64,000 nt of DNA from Phalacrocorax aristotelis (lineage: Eukaryota > Chordata > Aves > Suliformes > Phalacrocoracidae), in the NCBI RefSeq assembly GCF_949628215.1, contig NC_134297.1, positions 8,060,001-8,124,000 on the forward strand. Direction: 5' to 3'. Of the stretch, positions 12,773-23,400 are shown piece by piece. The first letter of the stretch is position 1. Each line of letters opens with the position of its first letter. The notes beneath the pieces were generated by a model, which was not told the DNA's origin, did no database searches, and saw only the letters and a program-made list of their open reading frames with translations. A program made the position numbers and the translations under genes.

Positions 12773-13839
12773 CAGCTCACCGGGGATGCACGGACAGTGG
12801 GACAAGCAACTTGGGGCAGGGGTGGGGAACCCTCAGCCCTGTTCCCCAATGCTCCCCCGCTGCCTGGCTCGAGCCAACCTTCCAATTCAATAACGATAAT
12901 TAACAATTAGCCAAAAAAGCCAAGCGGACAAGTCAGTAGATACAGACTTTGCTTTTCATAATGAACCTCCTGTCTCCAAAATACACCACCAAGAAGAGGT
13001 ATAAACTTATTAACGGCAGCAGTGGCTAATTAAAGCCAAGGCTTTAATTACCCAGAGCTGTGGCCGCAGGCAGGAAACCACGGTGGCTGATGAAAGGCGA
13101 GAAAAGATGCTCGGTGCAATATCAAGGAGGATGCAGGGATGCTGAGCGAGGCGGCACCCTGCTGCCACGCCCTGGTACCCATCAGCATCCTCAGGGGCTG
13201 CACTCTGTACCCAGCTGCCCTGCCCTGCCGGCCGCACAAAGGGGACCCAGGCGGACTAATTCGGCAGGGGGAATAGCGTCACGCCTCCGCCTTTGTCTCC
13301 CTTTCAAAGCCAATATCCCGGCCCCAGATGGGTTAATACATAATGCAGACAAGCAAGTAATTGCTTGCCTTTGTAGGGCCGTCAGCGCTGGGTCCCTGGC
13401 CCTCTGATCCCCCATTAACAGCCATGCAAACAAGCCTTCCACCCAATTAAGCCCAGCTTTGATAGAGCCTTTCCCAATGATGCGCCGGTCCCAAACTAGC
13501 GATTCGCACATGAGCCACTACCTGTTAAACCCGCAGCCAGCTTCCTTCGGGGACGAGCATCCCTCGCCTCTTGCCGTGACCCAGCTGCTGAGCTCTGCCC
13601 GGCTTCCCCCGGCCCTGAAGGGAGGCTTGGCTGATAAATGATCTCGACAAACTCTATATTAAAGAGGTGGAAATGGGATGTTAATATACCCAGAGTTGCT
13701 CGTCTCGAGAACACATGGGCTCCAGCTTCCCAAAGACGGCAGTAATGAGGCGGGCTGGGACACCCCGCAAGGAAACCTCAACCCACTGGCCTGCTGCGTC
13801 TGCCAGGCGTGGAGGAAAGACAGCCTGACACCCAGCCTC
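12773..13839. other. Unique intergenic sequence with TAATTA motifs
   Basis: No gene is recognised here. Moderate-GC unique sequence carries TAATTA at 12897-12902, 13027-13032 and 13045-13050, and other AT-rich patches near 13440 and 13640. It reads like conserved non-coding DNA trapped between minisatellites, but conservation was not tested. Confidence 0.35.
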
Positions 13840-15085
13840 TAAGGCATCCCCACAGAGCACCCTTGGTCATCCCCTAAAGCATCTCAATCTGCTCTCCTAA
13901 AGCATCCCAGCATCATCCCCTAAAGCATCCCGGCATCATCCCCTAAAGCATCCTCACATCACCCCCTAAAGCATCCCAGTATCATGCCCTAAAGCTTCCC
14001 AGTGCACTCCCTTAAAGCTTCCCAGTATCATCCAGGCATCATCCCCTAAAGCATCCCAGTATCATGCCCAAAAGCATCCCAGTGCACTCCCCTAAAGCAT
14101 GCCAGGGTCATCCAGGCATCATGCCCTAAAGCATCCCAGCACCATCCCCTAAAGCTTTGCAGTATCATCCCCTAAAGCTTCCCAATATCATCCCCTAAAG
14201 CATCCCAGCATCATGCCCTAAAGCAGCCCACTGTCATCCTCTGAAGTATCCCAGTACGCCCACCTAAACCACCCCAGTGTTCTCCCCTAAAGCATCTCAC
14301 TAGCATCCTCTAATACATCCTGGCATCCCTCTGTGCATCCCAGCATCAGCCCCTAAAGTGTTCTGGCATAACTACCCTAAAGCATCCCAGCATCAGCCCG
14401 AAGGCATCCCAGTATGCTCCCCTAAGGCATCCCTGCGTCATCCCCAAGAGCAACGCATACGTTCACCTAAAACATCCCAGCATCTGTCCTTAGGACATGC
14501 CAGCATCACCCCCTAAAGCATCCCCCCATCACCCACTAACGCATTCCCCCATCACCCCCTAAGGCATCCCAGTGACATCCCCTAAGGCATCCCATTATGC
14601 TCCGCGGAAACATCCTACTGTCATCCCCTAAAGCACCCCTGTGTCACTCCCATACACTCCGGTAAAACAGCTCAGCGTCTCTCCTTAGTGCACCCCAACA
14701 TCATCCCCTAAAGGATCCCAGTGTCATCCCCACAACATCCCAGCAGCAGCCCCTAGAGCATCCCAATATGCTCCCCTAAAGCATCCCAGCATTGTTCCTT
14801 AAAGCATCCCAGTATCACCCCCTACAGCATCTCAGTCTCATCCCCCACAGCAACCCAGTCTCTTCCCCTACATCCCAGTATCACCCCCTACAGCGTCCCA
14901 GTATCATCCCCTAAAACATCCCAGTATCACCCCCAACAGTCTCCCAGTATCACCCCTCACAGCATCCCAGTATCACCCCCTACAGCATCCCAGTCTCATC
15001 CCCCACAGCAACCCAGTATCACCCCCCACAGCACCCCAGTGTCATCCCCCACAGCACCCCAGTATGCTCCCCCAACCCACCCCAC
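13840..15085. repeat. 23-bp minisatellite, about 50 copies
   Basis: A long array of a 23-bp unit: AAAGCATCCC, then AGTATCATCC, then CCT, with drift toward CACAGCATCCCAGTATCACC at the right end. The period is not a multiple of 3, so no long ORF arises. It is the longest array upstream of ROBO3 and probably varies in length between individuals. Confidence 0.9.
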
Positions 15086-15169
15086 CATCATCCCCTAAAC
15101 CACCCACCATCACCCCCCCAGCACTGCTCCTCTCCAGCCCCACCAGGCAGCCCCCCCGCCCCTCCCCCC

Positions 15170-15200
15170 GCCCCACCACCTCTATAAATATTCAAAAAGC
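15170..15200 (+). promoter_or_regulatory. TATA-like box upstream of ROBO3
   Basis: CTATAAATA occurs at 15182-15190 just after a CCGCCCC-rich tract, a classical layout of GC boxes before a TATA box. It lies 2.3 kb upstream of the ROBO3 start codon on the same strand. It could serve a spliced 5' UTR exon, with possible donors near 15230, but no transcript evidence is available. Confidence 0.25.
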
Positions 15201-15855
15201 CGCGTTTTCCGGCAAAGCGCCGGGCGCAGGGTGGGGGCTCCCGGTGGGGTGGGTAATAACTGGTCTGTGAGGGATTTACGCCCCCCTCGGCATCACCCTT
15301 GGGGAGGGGGGAGACCAGCCGCTCATTTACCCACACAAATACCTCGTCGCTTCTCATTACCCCAAGACCCTTCGTGCCTCAGTTTCCCCACCTGGCAGGA
15401 AAAATCAGGAGGATAATGAAGTGGGGGGGGGTGTGTGGTTTCAGGCTACGGCAGCGGGAGGTTTGGGCAAAGCCTGCGCAAACAGCGGCTAATCGCTGAA
15501 TAAAAGGGCAATTAAACGCCCCGGCAGTGGTAATAAATCTGCTAACAAGGAGGCGATGCCCCCCGCGCTCGCTGTTTGCCCAGCTGATTGACGGGGATGA
15601 AGCTGGGGAGGGGGATTATCCATCAGGGATGAAGTGGCTCCTTTGTCTCCTTTCCCCCATCCCAAGGCCCTCATTGGGCCCCTCTGCCCTCGGGAGCCCG
15701 TCGTTGCAGCCTCAGGCCTCACGGCGGGATTAATACAGAGGTGCTTTAATCCCTGGGGCTCCCCCAAAACACCTCCAGGATTCCCATTCAAAACTCTCCT
15801 CTCTTCAAAGTGCTCCATGAAAAGAGGCCCCAAAACTCTCCAGGGATTAACTCTC

Positions 15856-16270
15856 CAGATGTGTGCCCAGATGTGCGCCCAGCCGCCTCCTGCTTGCGCC
15901 GCCAGATGTGCACGACCCAGAGCGCCCGGTTCTCCAGATGTGCTCGGGCCACCCCCCCGTGCATTCAGATGCGTGCCCAGCTGTGGCCCCGGGGGCCGCC
16001 TCCAGCTGTGGCCTGAGCCCTCCAGATGTTCGCCCAAACACGCACGCCTCCCCCAGGCCACCTGACCCTCCCAGATGTGAGCCCCCAGAGGCGCTCGCCC
16101 CCCCAGATGTTCAAACTCCCCAGCTGTGTCCCAAGAGCCCTCCAGATGTGCACCCTGTCAGGACGCCCTTGCACCCCCTCCAGATGTGCAAAGGCACACA
16201 TCCCCGTCTCTCCACCCAGATGTGAGGCCCCTTGTCCTGTTCCCCCCACCCGTCGCCCCCCAGATGTGTG
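15856..16270. repeat. CCAGATGTG repeat cluster (E-box array)
   Basis: Twelve CAGATG and three CAGCTG hexamers occur in about 415 bp, mostly as CCAGATGTG spaced 15-60 bp apart in a C-rich background. The irregular spacing suggests a decayed minisatellite. CAGATG is the preferred E-box of proneural bHLH factors (Atoh1, Neurog, NeuroD families). The cluster lies 1.2-1.6 kb before ROBO3. Confidence 0.65.
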
Positions 16271-16279
16271 CGGAGATGT

Positions 16280-17100
16280 CACCCTCCCACCCCCTCCCCT
16301 CCCCACCTGCTCCCGAGCTGCCCCATCCCCACCCAACCCCCCAGAGGATCCCCAAAACCCCGACACCCCCCCTTTTTCCCCACCCCACCCTATCATCACC
16401 CCTCTTTTGTCCTATTCCAAGGGGGTTGTTCATGCTGCTCTAACAAACCCCCCCATAACGAACCCCCCCCCCAACCCGACATACACCCCCCAACAGACGC
16501 CCCCATACCAGGGGGCTTGCTGGAAGAGCCCCCTTGCTTCCCACATCAGCCCCAGCCCATTAATTAAGTGGCTAATTGCAAATTATTAATTCAAGAGGCA
16601 TTGTAAGGTGGCAGATCGTCCCATTTGACCCCCCAAGATCAAGGCCACTCGGGGGTCCCAGCACCCCCAAAGGCAGCACCCACCTCTGCCAGCGCACCCA
16701 GTGTTGGGGGATGGGGCTGCAAGGCTGCGCCCCCCGAGCCGCGGTGCTCCCTCATGGGCTGGGGGGTGATGCTGCCTTTTTGGGGGGACACTGGGGGGGT
16801 GGTGTCCCAGGGTGGGGGTGCTGGCATCCCTGTGGGTTGACGTGTTATTTGGGGCGAGGCCGGGCAGCACGGCAGCCTCTTCCTCCCCTTTCTCCTCCTC
16901 CTCCTCCCTCCAACCCAAGACGCCCCCCCTTTCCTCTGCCCCCCTCAATCCCGCCCCCTATCATGGACCCCCCACCCTATGTGGGAGCCTGCTCTTCCCA
17001 ACCTAGACCCTTGCCCAAAAGGTGGGGAGGGTCACCCCCATCTCCCCCACCTCCGCTGGCCGCGCCCCCGCTCCCCGCCGGACCCGGGGGGCGGCGCCGC
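16280..17100. other. C-rich intergenic sequence before ROBO3
   Basis: C-rich, low-complexity sequence with many CCCCC runs and one AT-rich island at 16555-16600 containing TAATTA (16561-16566). No exon is recognised. Part of it may be ROBO3 promoter or 5' UTR sequence. Confidence 0.35.
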
Positions 17101-17485
17101 GGGCTGAGCCGAGCTGAGCTGAGCCGCGCTGGGCTGAGCCGAGCTCAGCCAAGCTCAGCTGCGCTTGGTCGGGCCGTGCTGAGCCGAGCCGGGCCCTGCA
17201 GAGCCGAGCTCAGCTGAGCCGAACGGAGCTCAGCCGTGCCGTGCTGCGCTGGGTAGGACGGTGCTGAGCTGAGCCGGGTCGTGCAGAGCCGAGACGAGCC
17301 AAGCCGAGCTCAGTCGTGCCGAGCTCGACCGTGCCGAGTCGTGTCGAATCTGGTCGTGCAGAACTGAGCCAAACTAAGCCGAGCCGAGCTGAGCTCAGCC
17401 GAGCCGAGCCAAGCCGTGCCCAGCGCAGCCGTGCTGAGCCGTGTTGGGTTGGACCGTGCTGAGCCGAGCCTAGCCAAGCCGCCGC
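17100..17485. repeat. GAGCT/GAGCC pentamer repeat abutting ROBO3 exon 1
   Basis: About 75 tandem pentamers (GAGCC, GAGCT, GTGCT, AAGCC) run up to within a few bases of the ROBO3 initiation codon. AGCT occurs repeatedly. The composition resembles immunoglobulin switch-region pentamers (GAGCT/GGGCT), although this is not an Ig locus. Position suggests ROBO3 5' UTR or core promoter. Confidence 0.8.
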
Positions 17486-17489
17486 CAGG

Positions 17490-20400
17490 ATGCTGCGGTA
17501 CCTGCTGAAGACTCTGCTGCAGATGAACCTGTTCGCCGACTCGCTGGGGGCCGAGGGCTCCAACTCCTCCCAGCTCCTGGTCGGCATCAACCGCACCATC
17601 GCCGCGCTCCACCTCCCCGGCCTCACCCCCGGCAACGGTACGTGCTGTCCTGCTGTCCCCCGGTCCCGCTGTCCTGCCGCCCCTGTGTCCCGCTGTCCCC
17701 GGGTCCCGGGGTGCCCGGTCCTGGTCCAGCAGTGATGCTGGAAACAGCGCACAGCCTCCCAGCCCCAGCCACCGGGACTGGCCCCCAGTCCCCAAACTGG
17801 TCCCATATTCCCACACTGGGACCTGCCCAGTGTCCCCAGTCTGGGAGTGACCCGCTGTCCCCAAATCAGCCCCGTGTCTCCACTCTGGGATGGGCTCCAT
17901 GTCCCCTGACCAACCTCCAACCACAAACCGGGAGCGATGCTGTGTCCCCAGAAAGTCCCCGGGACTCCAAACTGGGACCAGCCCCCATGTCCCCAAATCG
18001 GGTGTGACCCTGTGTCACCAAACCGGCTGCTAGACTCCAAACCAGGACCGACCCCGTGTCCCCAAACCAGCCTCGTGTCCCCAAATCCCAAACCAGGAGC
18101 AACCCGCTGTTCCCAAAACAGCCCTGTGTCCCTACACCAAAGCCCAGACTGCAAACTGGGACTGACCCAGTGCCCCGTGTCACCAGACCAACCCCCAGAC
18201 TCCAAACCGGGAGTGACCCTCTCCCCACAATCTGTCCCTGTGTCCCCACACTGACCCCCTGACTCTGAGCTGGGAGAGACCCCATGTCCCTGAACCAGCC
18301 CCATGTCCCCAAACCAGCCCCGTGTCCCCAAACCAGACCCGTGTCCCCAAACCACCTCTGTGTCCCCAAACCGACTCTGTGTCCCCAAACCGACTCTGTG
18401 TCCCTGAGCCAAGGCAGAGTGTGGGGCAGTGGGGGGGCAGCCCAGGCTGGCTGTGGGTACCGGGGGGTGAGGGAGGGGCTGTCCACCTGAATTTTAAGCC
18501 CTGTTTGAGCTTTTCTCCCTCTTTTCTAGTCTGAACTTCCCCCTCTGTTTGGTTCTGGGTGACTGATCAGAAGGGGGGGTTTCCCCCCCAAACCCCCCTC
18601 TGGGACCCTCTGCACTGGCACAGCCAGGGGCCTGGCCTGACCCCCCGCTTGTCCCAATTAGCCACTGGGCCCAGCTGCGTCCCCCTCAGCCCCTGCTGCG
18701 CCCACCCCACCCTACCGCCGCCCCCTGGGGTACCCAGTACCCCGCAGCATCCCTCCCCATCCCCATGGCAGCAGCATCCTGTCCCCATGGCAACCCCTCA
18801 CACCCACCCCCACCCCCCCTAGGGTGTCCCAAGTTGCAGCCCCCTCCCCGTGATGCCTGGGAGCTGGGGCAGGAGTATGTGTGCAAATGCAGGGACACAT
18901 GTGCATGCGTGTGCACATGGGGATGTGGGTAAGCGCACCCCACCAGAATGCGAGTTAGTCCCCAGCATTAATGAGCATTAATTACACCGGCACTAACGAG
19001 CATTCATTAATCCCCTTGTCCTAACAGCGGGGGTTTTCCTGGAACAGCCCCACAGACCCAATATGGGGGTTTTTGAACTTAAAATTAAGGGTTTTCTGCA
19101 ACCAGCTACAGAAAATTGTCGCTTGCAGCTGATGGAAAAAAAAAGTCCCTTTTTTGGGGGCAATTTAGCCCCAACCCCATTTCCCCAGGGATGCCCAGCT
19201 GGAAACTGGGCGGAAAAGGGGCGTTACTGGGAGCAGAGCTGCTTTGTCCCTCTGTCCTCATCCCGCAGTGTGTCTGAGGTCTGACACCCTCCCAGTCCTG
19301 CCACCACCCCACTAGCACCCACCTGGGGTTGGTTGGGGGGTGGAGGGGGGAGGGATATACTGTCCTACCTGGCCACAATTCATCTCACCTCCTGCTCATC
19401 TCACCTCCTGGCAGGGGGTGGGGGATACACTGGGCTGAGACCTGGCTGCACTTCATCCTTCCCCCTGCTCATCTCACCTCCTCGTGGGGGGGGATATAAG
19501 CACACTAGGCTGAGACCTGACCACACTTCATCTCATCTCCTGGTGGTGGTGGTGGATACACTGGGCTGAGACCTGACAACACTTCATCTCACCCCTGCTG
19601 ACCGAGCACAGCGGGTGATGGTGCCGGGAGAGCACCGTGCAAGCCAAGAGCAGACGCCCAGCCCCACCCAGCCCCCCCCTCCGCGCTCCTTGGGGTGGGG
19701 GGGGTAGTGGGGACCCACTCCCCCACCGTTTATTACACAGGCACCCACCCTCAGCTGGAGGACACGGCCCCCCGCATCGTGGAGCACCCCTCGGACCTCC
19801 TGGTCTCCAAGGGGGAACCGGCCACCTTGAGCTGCAAGGCTGAAGGTCGCCCGTCCCCGGCGGTGGAGTGGTACAAAGATGGGGAGCGGGTGGAGACGGA
19901 CCGGGAGGACCCCCGCTCCCACCGCACCCTCCTCCCCGGGGGGTCCCTCTTCTTCCTCCGCATCCTCCACGGCCGCCGGGGGAAGCCCGACGAGGGGGTC
20001 TACGTCTGTGTGGCCAGGAATTACCTGGGGGAGGCCACCAGCAGGAACGCCTCCCTGGAGGTGGCTGGTGAGTCTGGGGGGCCTGGGAGGGGGTTGGGGG
20101 TGCTGGGGGGGGGGTTGGGGTCACTGCTGAGCCCAGCCCGCTGCGGGGTGAGGGGCTGCAAAACCCCCGGGCCTGGGGCTGCTGGGTGAGAAGAGGCAGA
20201 AAATAGAGGAAAAAGAAACGAAATGAATGAAAAGGATTGAAAAAAATTGGGGGAAAAAAGTTAAAATAATTGAAAAGAAGTGAAAATAAGGGAAAAGAAA
20301 GGGAAATAATGGGAAATAAAAGTGAAAATAGATGAAAATAAGTGAAAAATAGATGAAAATAAGTGAAAATAAGTAAAAATAGGTGCAAAAAGTGAAAAGA

Positions 20401-23400
20401 AGTGAAAAGAAGAAATGAAAAGTTAAAATAGTGGAAAAGAATCGAAAATAGGGGGAAATAACAGAAAATAATGGAAAATAATTGAAAATAAGGGAAAATA
20501 AATGAAGAGACGTTAAAATAATTGAAAAGAAGTGAAAATAAAGGAAAAGAAATGGGAGTAAGTGACATTAATTGGAAATAAATGAAAATAAGTGAAAATA
20601 AATGAAAAGAAGGGGAAATAAGTGGAAGTAAGTGAAAATAAATGGAAAAAGTTAGAATAAGGGAAAACAAACGAAAATAAGTAAAAAGAAATTAAAAGAA
20701 GTGAAAAGATGTGGAAAATAAATGAAAACAAGTGAAACGAAATAAAAATAGATGACAAGAAATGAAAAGTGAAATTAAAGAAAAATAAATGAAAATAAGT
20801 AAAAAGGACTTTTCAAAAGTGAAAAGAAGTGAAAACAAATGAAATATTGAAAAGAAATGGAAATAGGTAAAAATAAGGGAAAATAAATATAATAATTGTA
20901 AATAAATTAGAATAAGTGAATATAAGTGAAAATAAATTAACATGGATTAAACAACATCCCCAGTGGCACCTCGAGCCCCCCCCATTTTGCCTGTCACGTT
21001 GCTCCGGGGCACCTGCCGAGCCGCATCCGAGGCTCAGGGTTAGAGCCAGGGCCGGGATGATGCCGGGTTTAACTCCAGTCCAGGCTTAGACCCGGGCGTG
21101 CCCTTAGCTCAGCCACCAGGGATTATCTGGGGGTGGGGGGGGGCAGGCCTAGATTTGGGGTCGGGGTGTTACACCCCGCATCGGGGGTTGGCTCCAGGCC
21201 CTGCCCACATTAACCATGGCATCGCTGAGCTTTATTACCTCGGTGCTGGGACAGGCCTGGGGGGGCACGAGGGGTGCGCAGGTGCGGAAACTGAGGCAGG
21301 GCCGATGTGGCCCCACACGCCCCCGCCCCCCCAGTGCTGCGGGACGAGTTCCGGCAGCCCCCCGGGGACGTGGTGGTGGCGGCGGGCGAACCGGCTGTCC
21401 TGGAGTGCGTCCCTCCCCGCGGCCACCCCGAACCCAGCGTCTCCTGGAAGAAGAATGGCGCCCGGCTCAGCGACAAGGACGAGCGTCTGACGGTGAGGGA
21501 TACGGGGCGGGGGGCCCCAAAGCCAAGGTTGGGGCGTGGGGGGTCCTGAGCCCCCCCCCCCCGGTTGAGCTGGGCTCACCGGCAGATCCGCGGTGGGAAG
21601 CTGATGCTGGCCAGCACCCGCAAGAGCGACGCTGGTGTCTACGTCTGCGTGGCCACCAACGTGGTGGGGGAGAGGGACAGCGAGCCGGCCGAGCTGGTGG
21701 TCTTCGGTGCGTGGGGATGGGGATGGCATTTTTGGGGTGCTGGTGGGGAGGGTGGGGGTCATCCCACTGGCCTGATGCCCACCCTGCAGAGCGCCCAGCA
21801 TTTGGCAAGAGGCCCCTCAACCAAGCGGTGCTGGCGGAGGGGACAGCGGAGTTTCCCTGCGAGGCGGTGGGGGACCCCCGGCCGGCAGCTCGCTGGCGCA
21901 AGGAGGAGGGCGAGATGCCGCCGGGAAGGTAAGCGGTGGGCGAGGGGGGCTGGCGCGGCAGGTGCCGGGGCTAGGGTGGAGGTCTGCGGTGCAGCCCGGG
22001 CAGCATCGGCTGCATGCTGGCCTGATGTGCTTGAAGCGGCTCGCAGCCGTGTCGCAGCCTGCATCTCGCTGCATCCCCATGGCGTCCCACATCCCCATGG
22101 CATCCCCGTGGCATCCTGCATCCCGTGGCATCCCACATCCTGTCGCATCCCCATCACATCCCACATCCCATTGCATCCTGCATCCCAGATCCTGGTTGCG
22201 TCCCCATCGCATCCCGGTTGCATCCCCATCCCATTGCATCCCACATCGCATCGCATCCCCAGGACATCCCACATCCCCATGGCATCCCGCATCCCCATCA
22301 CACCCTGCATATCCATCACACCCCTGATCCTCATCCCATCCCTGATCCCCACCACATCCCTCATCCTCACCGCATCCCACGTCCCCATGGCACCCCGCGC
22401 CCTCATGGCACCCCGGCACCCTGCCTCGCGGCGTTCCCCCCCCGCCCCACCCCAGGTGGGAGGTGCTGCCCGACAACACCCTGCGGATCAGCCGGCTGCG
22501 GGAGGAGGACGAGGGCACCTACACCTGCGTGGCCGACAACAGCGTGGGCAGGTCGGAGGCGTCGGGCACCCTCACTGTGCACGGTAAGGGGGGCCCCGTG
22601 GGAGCACCCAGGGGTGCTGGCAAAGTGGCCGGGCAAGCCCTTTTCTCTCCCTGTGCTGTGGCAGTGCCCCCCCAGCTTGTCACCGGGCCCCGCAACCAGA
22701 CTGTCACCCCCGGCCAGAGCGTGACCTTCCAGTGCCAGAGCAAGGGCAACCCGCCGCCCGCCGTGTTTTGGCAGAAGGAGGGTAGCCAGGTCTGTCCCCG
22801 GCCCCGGCCCTGCGCCTGTCCCACTCCCCGGCCCTGTTGCCATCTTTGTCCCATCCGTGTCCCCATCCCTGTCCCCATCCTGAACCCATCCCCTCCTCAT
22901 CCCCATCCTGTCCCCATCCCTGTCCCATCCCAGTCCCCTCCCTGTTCCCATCCCATCCCCATCCCTTTCCCATCCTGTCCCCATCCCCGTCTCATCCCTG
23001 TCCCATCCCGTCCCCATCCCTGTCTCATCCCTGTCCCATCCCTGTCCCCATCCCATCCGCATCCTGTCCCCTTCCCTCTCCTGTCCCCATCCCCATCCCC
23101 ATGACCTTCCCCCCCGTCCCATCCCCCCCATTCCCCCCGCCCTCCCCCTCTCAGCACCCCTCCCTTCCCCCCCAGACCCTGCTGGTCCCTGGCCAGCCCC
23201 CGCACCCCACCGGCCGCTTTTCGGTGAGCCCCAGCGGTGCCATCACCATCGCCGACGTGCAGCCTGCCGACGCCGGTTATTACCTGTGCCAGGCCATCAG
23301 CGTGGTCGGCAGCGTCCTGGCCAAGGCACGGCTGGAGGTGGAAGAGGGTAAGTCCTGCGCTGGCAGAGAACGGGTACGTTCGGTGCACGAGTAGCACCCA

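Noticed and set aside
17100-17485. Immunoglobulin switch region
   Set aside because: Resemblance is only in pentamer composition; no Ig constant-region gene is nearby and the flank is ROBO3.
17210-18412. 400-codon minus-strand ORF
   Set aside because: Translation of the pentamer array and the GTCCCCAAACC repeat, antisense to ROBO3 exon 1.
19528-20670. 380-codon minus-strand ORF with Phe/Tyr/Ser/Leu-rich N-terminal half resembling membrane segments
   Set aside because: The hydrophobic part is the reverse complement of the A-rich GAAAATAAGT array; the rest is antisense to ROBO3 exon 2.
22055-23115. CATCCC/CCATCCCTGTCC stretches as possible coding repeats of ROBO3
   Set aside because: Flanked by correct donors and acceptors that join Ig domain halves in phase, so they are introns.
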